Assembly: GCA_003252145.1 (NCBI GenBank)
Contig: QKDJ01000176.1
Coordinates: 1-10,964, forward strand
Length of the DNA: 10,964 nt
Direction of reading: 5' to 3'
From: Azovibrio restrictus
GTDB lineage: Bacteria; Pseudomonadota; Gammaproteobacteria; Burkholderiales; Rhodocyclaceae
The position numbers were made by a program, and so were the translations under genes. Positions 1-6,721 of the stretch are shown here, one piece after another (the stretch's first letter is position 1; each line of letters opens with the position of its first letter). The notes beneath the pieces are model-generated. The model worked only from the letters and a program-made list of their open reading frames with translations. It was not told where the DNA came from and made no database searches.

Positions 1-189
1 ATGGTCGTGATCCGCTTCGCCGACCCGCGAGGCGTGGACTTCCCCTACCTGCTCTCCATGATCAAGGACTCCTTCATGACCCGGGCCAACACCATCGTCA
101 TCCCCGGCGACCGGCAGGACCTGGCCATGCAGTTGATCCTCACCCCCCTCATCTGGCGCCTCATGGCCCGCCGCCACAGCAGCGACTAA
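1..189 (+). CDS. 3' end of an unidentified protein gene (partial at the window edge)
   Basis: The open frame covers the first base of the window and ends at TAA (187-189), giving 62 visible residues. The ATG at base 1 may be an internal methionine, so the true start probably lies outside the window. The visible tail is mixed hydrophobic and basic, with a stretch IVIPGDRQDLAMQL and an ending LIWRLMARRHSSD. I do not recognise the family. There is no clear signal peptide, transmembrane segment or metal motif in what can be seen. The frame is likely real because its codon use (GGC, CTG, ATC, CGC) matches the neighbouring genes and it ends just before a spaced gene with its own ribosome binding site. 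It is separated from the next gene by 68 bases, so the two could be cotranscribed. Confidence 0.6.
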   Translation: MVVIRFADPRGVDFPYLLSMIKDSFMTRANTIVIPGDRQDLAMQLILTPLIWRLMARRHSSD

Positions 190-257
190 GCCCTACCCCG
201 GTGCCGCAAATGCCCTTTTCGTGCAAGGGTGTCGCACGTTGCCACAAAAGGAGCCCC

Positions 258-710
258 ATGAAAAAAACACACTATCTCGACGACCTTGAGGTTGGGCAAA
301 AATTTGGTTCCGGTCGCTATCTGCTGGACGAGGATGCCATCAAGCGTTTTGCGGCTGAATACGATCCTCAGCCCTTCCATCTGGATCACGATGCCGCAAA
401 GGACACCCTGTTTAAAGGGCTGGCCGCCAGTGGATGGCATACGGCGGCACTGACCATGCGCTTGTTTGTCGAGAGTGAATTCAGGCCGGCCGGCGGCTTT
501 ATCGGCGCGGGTATCGAGGGGCTGCAATGGCACCAACCTGTGCGCCCCGGGGACGAGCTTTCAATTGAGGCGGAGATTCTGGAGGTTCGTCCCTCGAAAT
601 CCAAGCCTGAGCAAGGGATCGTGAAAGTCCGCACCACAACCTACAACCAGCGCCACGAGCCAGTGCAGACCTTCGTAGCCAACATGGTCGTCAAGCGTAA
701 CCTGCCCTGA
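258..710 (+). CDS. MaoC-like hot-dog fold dehydratase/hydratase
   Basis: This 150-residue protein looks like a small single-domain MaoC-family hydratase, a soluble cytoplasmic enzyme type that usually adds or removes water on acyl-CoA thioesters. The signature is AEYDPQPFHLD, giving the conserved Asp36 and His41 that act as the catalytic pair in the hydratase-2 family. The family consensus has an Asn two residues after the Asp, where this protein has Gln, so it fits the broad MaoC-like group better than strict PhaJ-type enzymes. The following GLAASGWHTAAL helix and the late PGDELSIEAEILEVRPSKSK strand are also typical. The start at 258 is chosen because AAAAGGAG (246-253) lies four bases upstream and because the protein begins where family members do; an upstream ATG at 201 lacks this. 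The substrate cannot be told from sequence. Its neighbours are signalling genes on the other strand and give no pathway clue. Confidence 0.88.
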   Translation: MKKTHYLDDLEVGQKFGSGRYLLDEDAIKRFAAEYDPQPFHLDHDAAKDTLFKGLAASGWHTAALTMRLFVESEFRPAGGFIGAGIEGLQWHQPVRPGDELSIEAEILEVRPSKSKPEQGIVKVRTTTYNQRHEPVQTFVANMVVKRNLP

Positions 711-711
711 T

Positions 712-737
712 GGGTTTGGGTTAGCCACTCCAAATCC
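712..737. terminator. Weak hairpin between convergent genes, possible terminator
   Basis: Bases 712-719 (GGGTTTGG) can pair with 730-737 (CCAAATCC) over eight pairs including one G-U, with a ten-base loop. It sits directly after the MaoC-like gene stop and before the stop of the convergent signalling operon at 742. An alternative pairing of GGGTTAG (718-724) with CTAACCC (742-748) is also possible. No run of T follows on either strand, so an intrinsic terminator is only a possibility. Confidence 0.3.
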
Positions 738-741
738 TCCC

Positions 742-3700
742 CTAACCCGGCTTCAACTCCCCCGGCTGCATGCGGAGGTAGGTTCCCCGCCGCCGCTGGC
801 GCTCGGCCATGCGGAAGGCTTCGCGTAGTTCCTGGCGCAGTTCCTGGTCGTCCCAGGGTTTGCGCAGGTATTTGTAGATGGCGCCCCGGTTGATGGCCCG
901 GGTGATGGCCTCAATATCGGAATAACTGGAAAGCACGATGCGTATGGTGTCCGGATACAACTCCTTCACCTGAGAAAGGAAATCCGTACCGTTCATGGCG
1001 GGCATGCGCTGGTCCGCCACCACCACCTGCACGGAATGCTCCGCCAGCAGACTGAAGGCCTGCTGGGGATCGCTGGTGGTGAGAATGTGGTAGCCATCCT
1101 GCCTTAGCAGGCGCTGCAGGGCGTTGAGGATATTGGGCTCGTCATCCACCAGCAACAGGGTATGAGCCTCGGCCACATGCTGGGTCATGGGCAGGCCCTT
1201 GCCCTCCCGAACCAGGGTGGCAAAGGCCTCGGCGGGCAGGGCAGGGCTCACCAGGAAGCCTTGCATCACCTGGCACCCCTGACGACGCAGGAAGCCCAGC
1301 TGGGCTTCCGTTTCCACCCCTTCAGCCAGCACACTCATGTGCAGACTTTCAGCCAGGGCGATGGCCGCATTGGCAATGGCCGCATTGATGGGATTGCTGG
1401 TGATGTCCCGCACGAAGGACTGGTCGATCTTGATCTTGTCAAAGGCGAAACGGGAAAGGTAGGCCAGGGAGGAATAGCCGGTACCGAAGTCGTCCAGGGA
1501 CAGCTTGACCCCCAGTTCGTGGAGCTTGCGACTGGTGATGATGGCCGCTTCCGCATCTTCCATGAAGGCGCTTTCCGTCAGCTCGATCTCCAGCAATGAC
1601 GGAGGCAATCCGGTTTCCTCCAGAACCTGAGCGACCTGTTCCACCAGATCGCCAGCCTTGAACTGGCGCACTGACACGTTCACCGCCATGACCATGGGTG
1701 GCAGGCCCGCCTGCAACCAGGCCTTGTTCTGGCGGCAGGCCTCGTTCAGGGCCCAGGTCCCCATGGGCAGGATCAGGCCACTCTGCTCGGCCACGGGGAT
1801 GAAGGCGCCTGGAGACACCCGGCCCAGTTCCGGGCTTTCCCAACGCATCAGGGCCTCCATGCCGCACACCTTGCCGGACAGAATATCCACCTGAGGCTGG
1901 TAATGGAGGACCAACTCGCCCCGTTCCAGGGCCTTGCGCAGATGGGATTCCAGTTTCAACCGCTCATACACCTGGGCCGTCAGGGCCGAGGTATAGAAGC
2001 GGAAGGTATCCCGGCCTTCCCGCTTCACATGATGCAATGCGGTGTTGGCCCGCTGGATCAGTTCGTGGGCCGTGGCACCATCTTCCGGAAACACGCTCAG
2101 GCCCATGCTGCCACCCACGTAGACTTCCTGCCCGCCACTCAGCCGTCGGGGCCGGTGCAGCATGTCCTGTATGACCTCACAGAACCGGACCAGCACTTCC
2201 GGCTTTTCCATATGCTCGACAATGATCAGGAACTCGTCGCCCCCCAGTCGGGCCAGGGTGTCCTGCTGGCGCAGGCAGCCCCGCAGCTCCTGGGCCAGCA
2301 GGCGCAGGACCCGGTCCCCTACGTCATGTCCCAGGCTGTCATTGATGGCGTTGAAATCATCCAAGTCCAGCAGGATCACCCCGACCGCCCCCGAACTGGC
2401 CTGACTAATGGCATGTTCCAGCCGGGCCAGGGCCAGGAGTCGATTGGGCAGCTGGGTGAGGGGATCGTAGTGGGTGAGGCGGTCCCGTTCGTGCTCGCTC
2501 TGCCGCAGGTGCGACAGGTCCGTCATCACCGCCACGAAATGGGTGGGCTTGCCCGTGGTGTCCCGCACAGTACTGATGCTGAGAAACTGGGGATAGGTTT
2601 CCCCGTTCTTACGCCGGTTCCACAGCTCTCCCTGCCAGTCTCCCTGACTCAGCAGGGTGTTCCACATTTCCTGATAGAACTCCGGGGATTGAAGGTCGGA
2701 CTTGACCAGGGAAGGGCTCTGGCCCAACGCTTCTTCCGAGCGATAGCCGGTCATCTCGCTCCAGGCCTGATTCACCAGCACAATGGCCGGGCTCAGGTCC
2801 GTCACCATCACACCGTCGTGAGTATTGGCCAGCACCGTGGCTGCCAGCCGCTGGTCCCTGTCCCCTTCCACCCGCTCCACGGCCAGGGCCGCCATCTGGG
2901 CAAATTCCTCCAGCCGCCGCTGCATGAATTCATCGTCACCCGGGTGATCCTGGGCATAGACATTGAAGAGGCCCAGCATCTTGCCTTGGGAGGCCACGAT
3001 GGGCAGGGACCAGAGACTCTGAATGCCATGTTCCCGATGAAAACTGGAGCAGGCCTTGCACAGCCGTGGGTCATCCATGTCGTCGATGAAAAGGGTATTG
3101 CGGGCCGTTGCACTCTTCAGGGAACAATCCGACTGCCCCGCCGCCGCCACCTGTTGTCGGTAGGTGACATCCAGACTCGGAGCAGCCCGAACCTGCATCA
3201 CGCCCAGGCCATCCCGCAGCAGAATGGCCCCTCGACAGGTGGTGTAAATCCCTTCCAGGTTGAGCACAATTTCTTCCAGCACCCGGTCTAGGGGAGCGCC
3301 ATCGAAAATCAGGCTGCGCACCTTCATGCGAGCCTGCCAGGCCAGCTCCCCCACCTTGACCCGGGTCACGTCCACCCAGGTTCCTACAACCACGGAACTC
3401 TGGGCATCCCCATGCTTTATGAGCCGGATGCGATCCCGCAACCAGAGGTAATGACCTTCCTTGTGACGGAAACGGTATTCCCGTACCGCTTCACCAGTAA
3501 CCAGCAGATCTTCCTGCTGGGTTAGAGCCCGCTCCCGGTCCAGGGGATGGACCCGGGCATGCCACCAATCCGCTCCCATGGCCTCATCAGGCCCGTCGCC
3601 CACCAGGGCCTGGAGGTTGGGACTGAACCAGAGAGGACGCCAGACGCCACCTTCGTAGCGCAGCTTGAACAGGACCGTAGTACTGGCATCAAGAATTTCG

Positions 3701-4530
3701 TTGAGCTGCTCATTGGCGTCCTGCAGGGCGACCTTTTCCCTGACCAGGGCAACCTGGCGTTGTATCTTTTCCAGATTGAGGGGCAAGGCCTTGAGATAAC
3801 CGTCGGTCTTGATCAGATAGTCATCCACCCCCAGGTGCAAGGCCTCCGCCGCCCCCTCTTCACTCCCCTGGCCCGTAATCAACACAATGGGGCATTGATT
3901 CTGATGCTCCTGCCGCAGGATGCGCACCAATTCCATGGCATCCATGTCGGGCACCTTGCCCGCCAGCAGGAGTACCTGGTCCTGCATGCCATGGCCTCCC
4001 AGTTTTTCCAGCACCTGGCGTCCGGTCTGGACAATCTCCAGGCGGATTTGAGGGGCGAGCTGGCGCAGATAAATGCGGGTCAGCTCACTATCCGCCGGAT
4101 TAGGCTCCAGATACAAAACCTGAAGCTGATGACCGGAGAAGTCCAGGGCACTACTGCGCTGCACCACATCCCGCAGCAGGGTGGGAAGGTGCTCCAGATA
4201 GTCCCCCCGCTTGATGATGTAGTCCTGGGCACCGCCCTTCAAGGCAGCGATGGCCGCATGCTCATCCCCCTGGCCCGTCAGCAAGACCACGGGTAGCTTC
4301 AAACTCTCCTGACGAACATCACGCAAAAGCTCCAGACCACTGCCATCAGGCAAATACAGATCCGCCAGCAGCAGATCATAGGGAATACCCTCCCGGGCCA
4401 CCTCCAGGCAACGACGGGCCACCGCCAAAGAAGCCGCCACCTCCAGTTCGATATCCGGCGCGTAGCGGGCCATGTAACGGCACGCCAGGTCCGCATCGCT
4501 GTCGGAGTCTTCCACGTAGAGAACGCGCAT
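742..4530 (-). CDS. Multi-receiver REC-REC-PAS-GAF-PAS-GGDEF-EAL-REC cyclic-di-GMP turnover protein
   Basis: The protein has 1262 residues and no transmembrane segment, so it should be cytoplasmic. It would make and/or break down cyclic-di-GMP. Domains in rough order: receiver 1 (1-125; acid pair Glu7/Asp8, phosphoacceptor Asp57, Thr85, Lys107); receiver 2 (135-255; Ala190 replaces the phosphoacceptor); coiled coil; PAS (285-395); GAF (405-555); PAS (565-685); GGDEF (690-845; GGDEF at 763-767, with an RQQD inhibitory-site motif at 754-757); EAL (860-1105; EAL at 892-894, DDFGTG from 1013, plus the ELTES and AEGVET motifs); and receiver 3 (1123-1245; Asp1173, Lys1224), which resembles receivers of RpfG-type regulators. 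Catalytic motifs of both enzymatic domains look intact, so it may be bifunctional. I choose the ATG at 4530, not the in-frame start at 4560, because GGAG (4538-4541) lies seven bases upstream and it leaves a four-base gap to the preceding gene. It is the last gene of the four-gene operon. Confidence 0.95.
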   Translation of the reverse strand: MRVLYVEDSDSDADLACRYMARYAPDIELEVAASLAVARRCLEVAREGIPYDLLLADLYLPDGSGLELLRDVRQESLKLPVVLLTGQGDEHAAIAALKGGAQDYIIKRGDYLEHLPTLLRDVVQRSSALDFSGHQLQVLYLEPNPADSELTRIYLRQLAPQIRLEIVQTGRQVLEKLGGHGMQDQVLLLAGKVPDMDAMELVRILRQEHQNQCPIVLITGQGSEEGAAEALHLGVDDYLIKTDGYLKALPLNLEKIQRQVALVREKVALQDANEQLNEILDASTTVLFKLRYEGGVWRPLWFSPNLQALVGDGPDEAMGADWWHARVHPLDRERALTQQEDLLVTGEAVREYRFRHKEGHYLWLRDRIRLIKHGDAQSSVVVGTWVDVTRVKVGELAWQARMKVRSLIFDGAPLDRVLEEIVLNLEGIYTTCRGAILLRDGLGVMQVRAAPSLDVTYRQQVAAAGQSDCSLKSATARNTLFIDDMDDPRLCKACSSFHREHGIQSLWSLPIVASQGKMLGLFNVYAQDHPGDDEFMQRRLEEFAQMAALAVERVEGDRDQRLAATVLANTHDGVMVTDLSPAIVLVNQAWSEMTGYRSEEALGQSPSLVKSDLQSPEFYQEMWNTLLSQGDWQGELWNRRKNGETYPQFLSISTVRDTTGKPTHFVAVMTDLSHLRQSEHERDRLTHYDPLTQLPNRLLALARLEHAISQASSGAVGVILLDLDDFNAINDSLGHDVGDRVLRLLAQELRGCLRQQDTLARLGGDEFLIIVEHMEKPEVLVRFCEVIQDMLHRPRRLSGGQEVYVGGSMGLSVFPEDGATAHELIQRANTALHHVKREGRDTFRFYTSALTAQVYERLKLESHLRKALERGELVLHYQPQVDILSGKVCGMEALMRWESPELGRVSPGAFIPVAEQSGLILPMGTWALNEACRQNKAWLQAGLPPMVMAVNVSVRQFKAGDLVEQVAQVLEETGLPPSLLEIELTESAFMEDAEAAIITSRKLHELGVKLSLDDFGTGYSSLAYLSRFAFDKIKIDQSFVRDITSNPINAAIANAAIALAESLHMSVLAEGVETEAQLGFLRRQGCQVMQGFLVSPALPAEAFATLVREGKGLPMTQHVAEAHTLLLVDDEPNILNALQRLLRQDGYHILTTSDPQQAFSLLAEHSVQVVVADQRMPAMNGTDFLSQVKELYPDTIRIVLSSYSDIEAITRAINRGAIYKYLRKPWDDQELRQELREAFRMAERQRRRGTYLRMQPGELKPG

Positions 4531-4534
4531 GGGC

Positions 4535-4960
4535 TTACTCCGGCAACTGGTTAAGAACACACCAGTAAAGTTCGATTTGCTCGGCCACGGCCAGGAAGCG
4601 CTCGAAATTCACGGGTTTGATGATGTAGGAATTGGCCCCCAGTGCGTAGGCCTTCTGGATATCGCCATCTTCGCCAGAAGAGGTGAGCACCACCACGGGA
4701 ATCTTGCAGAAACGGGGATGGGCCTTCAATTGACGCAGTACCTCCAGGCCATCTACCCGGGGCATCTTCAGATCCAGCAGGATCACAGCCGGCATGGGTT
4801 CGCCCGCTTCCCACAAAGGCATCATGGCCAGGGCCTCCTCCCCGTCTCGAGCCGTAACCACCGGGTTGGTCAGATGCCGACGCTGAAAGGCTCGCAGGGT
4901 CAGATCCAAATCCATCGGATTGTCTTCCACCAGCAAAATGGGCGGTGCAAAGGCTGTCAT
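4535..4960 (-). CDS. Single-domain response regulator (CheY/Rcp1-like receiver)
   Basis: This 141-residue protein is one complete receiver domain with no output domain. It would take a phosphoryl group from a histidine kinase and pass the signal by protein contact or phosphotransfer. The acidic residues Glu12/Asp13, phosphoacceptor Asp63 (in LLDLKMP), Thr93 and Lys115 (in YIIKP) are all present, so it should be phosphorylatable. The length and the HPRFCKIPVVVLTSS stretch resemble the Rcp1-type receivers encoded next to PAS or phytochrome kinases. The ATG at 4960 overlaps the stop of the upstream kinase gene as ATGA, and GGAG (4969-4972) lies eight bases before it. The longer in-frame extension to 5014 would lie inside the kinase gene and adds no receiver sequence. 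Its stop falls four bases before the GGDEF-EAL gene. The upstream PAS kinase is the most likely phosphodonor, which is inference from gene order. Confidence 0.95.
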   Translation of the reverse strand: MTAFAPPILLVEDNPMDLDLTLRAFQRRHLTNPVVTARDGEEALAMMPLWEAGEPMPAVILLDLKMPRVDGLEVLRQLKAHPRFCKIPVVVLTSSGEDGDIQKAYALGANSYIIKPVNFERFLAVAEQIELYWCVLNQLPE

Positions 4961-6711
4961 TGGGGTAGCTCCAGATAGAAGGTGGCACCCGAGCCCGGGA
5001 CGCTTTCCGCCCAAACCCGCCCTCCCATACGCTGCATGGCCTTGCTGACCAGGGCCAGGCCTATACCAGTGCCCGGATAGTCCTCAGCCCGGTGCAAACG
5101 CTGGAATATCTTGAAGATGCGGTCATGGTACTTCATGTCCAAACCAATACCATGGTCCTGGACGATAAAGCGCACCAGGCCCGTGTGACCTTCCTGAACG
5201 GGGCTTGGTTCCTGTACCTCCAGCCTCACCTGAATCAGGGGTGGCTGTCCCCCTCGGCCAAATTTGATGGCGTTTTCCAAAAGGTTGCGCAAGGCTATGG
5301 TCAAACCTTCCCGGTCCACTGCCAGCGTCAGACTCGCCGGCGTCTGAAGCTGGACCTCCAGGCCAGCCGCCATGAGTGCATCCTGCTGGTCCTTGAGCAA
5401 ATCATCCAACAGGCGCAGCACATCCACCGGCGCCGATTCCAAAGGACGGCGCTCCATGCGGGAATAGGCCAGCAAATCCTCGATCAGCCCGTACATCTGG
5501 GTCACACCCTGACGAATTCGCTGCAAGAACAGCTGCCCCTCTTCGTTCAGGCACCCCCGATAATCCTCGTGGAGCAACTGGCTGTAACCGTCGATGCTTC
5601 GCAAGGGCGCTTTCAGGTCATGGGAGACCGAATAGGAGAACGCTTCCAGCTCCCGGTTTAGAGCCTCCAGTTCCGCCGTGCGCTCAGCCACCCGCTGCTC
5701 CAGTTCCTGGGTCAGGCGGCGCAAAGCCTCCTGGGACTCCCGAGCCTGGGTCACCTCCCGGGCAATCCCCAACACCCCCACCAGATGACCATGGGCATCG
5801 AGTACCGGTGTTTTGATGGTTTCAAACAAGCCCTGGCGACCATCTTCGGCGAAGGTCAGCCATTCCTCATTGATGCTGGGCCCACCTTTTTCCATGGCTT
5901 TGCGGTCGTTGTCCCGGAAGAAATCGGCCAGATCCCGATCCACAAAATCATGGTCGGTCTTACCCACGATCTCTGCTTCCTTGGCCCCGAACAAGCGTTC
6001 AAAGACTGAATTGCAACTCAGATAAACCCCGTCCATATCCTTGAGCCAGACCAGATCGGGAATGGTGGTCACCAAAGCCCGCAGACGTCCTTCACTGGCC
6101 TCCAGCCGAGCCTGGCTCTGCTGGATCAGGGTCACGTCTTGCAGCACCCCCCGGATGCGCATCACCCGACCCTCCGCATCCCGCTCCACCCAGGTCCGGT
6201 CGCTCACCCAGACCCACTGTCCTGCCGCTGTTTTAAGCCGGTATTCCTGGGTGTAATCATCAGGTCCTTGAGCCAGATGACGGACCACTTCCTGCTCCAC
6301 CCGAGTCACATCATCCGGATGAATCAGTTGAGCAAAAGAAAGTCGTCCTTCCAGCAATTGCTCCGGGCAATAGCCCCACTGACGAATGGAGTCATTGACG
6401 AAACAGACCGGCCAACCCGGCTCGTTTTTCCAGGCCATGGCCACCACCGGGGACCGGTCGATGATGCGCTGCAACTCCAGCAAATGACCTTCGGTCACCA
6501 AGCGGGCACGAAAAACCCGGGCAATCAGGTAATACAACAGCACCGCTGTCAGAAGAACAAAGCCCAGCCCTTTGGCCGTCTGCAACTGGTTACGTTGGGA
6601 AACCTCTGTCACCAGGAAGATCAACAGCCGGTCAGAAAACACGATCCAAAGAATGCTGCAGACCACATAAATAGCAGCAATTCTCAGAGCATGACGGTTT
6701 ATAGAATTCAT
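4957..6711 (-). CDS. Membrane-anchored PAS-PAS sensor histidine kinase
   Basis: This 584-residue kinase has two N-terminal hydrophobic segments (about 8-26 and 50-70) enclosing a short loop of about 25 residues, so it senses mainly in the cytoplasm or membrane. Two PAS domains follow (about 80-195 and 205-325), then a coiled coil (325-355), a HisKA dimerisation domain with the phosphorylatable His364 in SYSVSHDLKAPLR, and an HATPase_c domain (Asn480, the DHGIG box at 519-523, and GTGIGLAL from 547). The class resembles cytoplasmic PAS/phytochrome-type kinases that pair with single-receiver partners, and such a receiver is encoded next with an ATGA overlap. I choose ATG 6711: it leaves ten bases after the upstream stop and precedes the first membrane helix. 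A TTG at 6741 in the same frame would overlap the upstream gene. No good ribosome binding site is seen for either, so translation may depend on coupling. The second PAS is closely related to the first PAS of the gene at 9583. Confidence 0.93.
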   Translation of the reverse strand: MNSINRHALRIAAIYVVCSILWIVFSDRLLIFLVTEVSQRNQLQTAKGLGFVLLTAVLLYYLIARVFRARLVTEGHLLELQRIIDRSPVVAMAWKNEPGWPVCFVNDSIRQWGYCPEQLLEGRLSFAQLIHPDDVTRVEQEVVRHLAQGPDDYTQEYRLKTAAGQWVWVSDRTWVERDAEGRVMRIRGVLQDVTLIQQSQARLEASEGRLRALVTTIPDLVWLKDMDGVYLSCNSVFERLFGAKEAEIVGKTDHDFVDRDLADFFRDNDRKAMEKGGPSINEEWLTFAEDGRQGLFETIKTPVLDAHGHLVGVLGIAREVTQARESQEALRRLTQELEQRVAERTAELEALNRELEAFSYSVSHDLKAPLRSIDGYSQLLHEDYRGCLNEEGQLFLQRIRQGVTQMYGLIEDLLAYSRMERRPLESAPVDVLRLLDDLLKDQQDALMAAGLEVQLQTPASLTLAVDREGLTIALRNLLENAIKFGRGGQPPLIQVRLEVQEPSPVQEGHTGLVRFIVQDHGIGLDMKYHDRIFKIFQRLHRAEDYPGTGIGLALVSKAMQRMGGRVWAESVPGSGATFYLELPQ

Positions 6712-6721
6712 GAAACTTGCG

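Noticed and set aside
220..238. CGTGC/GCACG hairpin after the first partial gene
   Set aside because: Five base pairs with a nine-base loop and no T run is too weak to call a terminator.
201..257. N-terminal extension of the MaoC-like gene from the ATG at 201
   Set aside because: The added residues do not belong to the hot-dog fold and there is no binding site at 201, while AAAAGGAG sits four bases before ATG 258.
1903..3291. A 462-codon open frame on the plus strand opposite the GAF-PAS-GGDEF region
   Set aside because: It lies fully antisense to a gene with clear domains, its protein is rich in His, Gln and Pro with no recognisable domain, and long antisense frames are expected in GC-rich genes.
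4531..4560. Longer start for the GGDEF-EAL gene at 4560
   Set aside because: It would overlap the receiver gene by 26 bases and adds ten residues ahead of a receiver that begins normally at MRVLYVED; the GGAG site fits ATG 4530.
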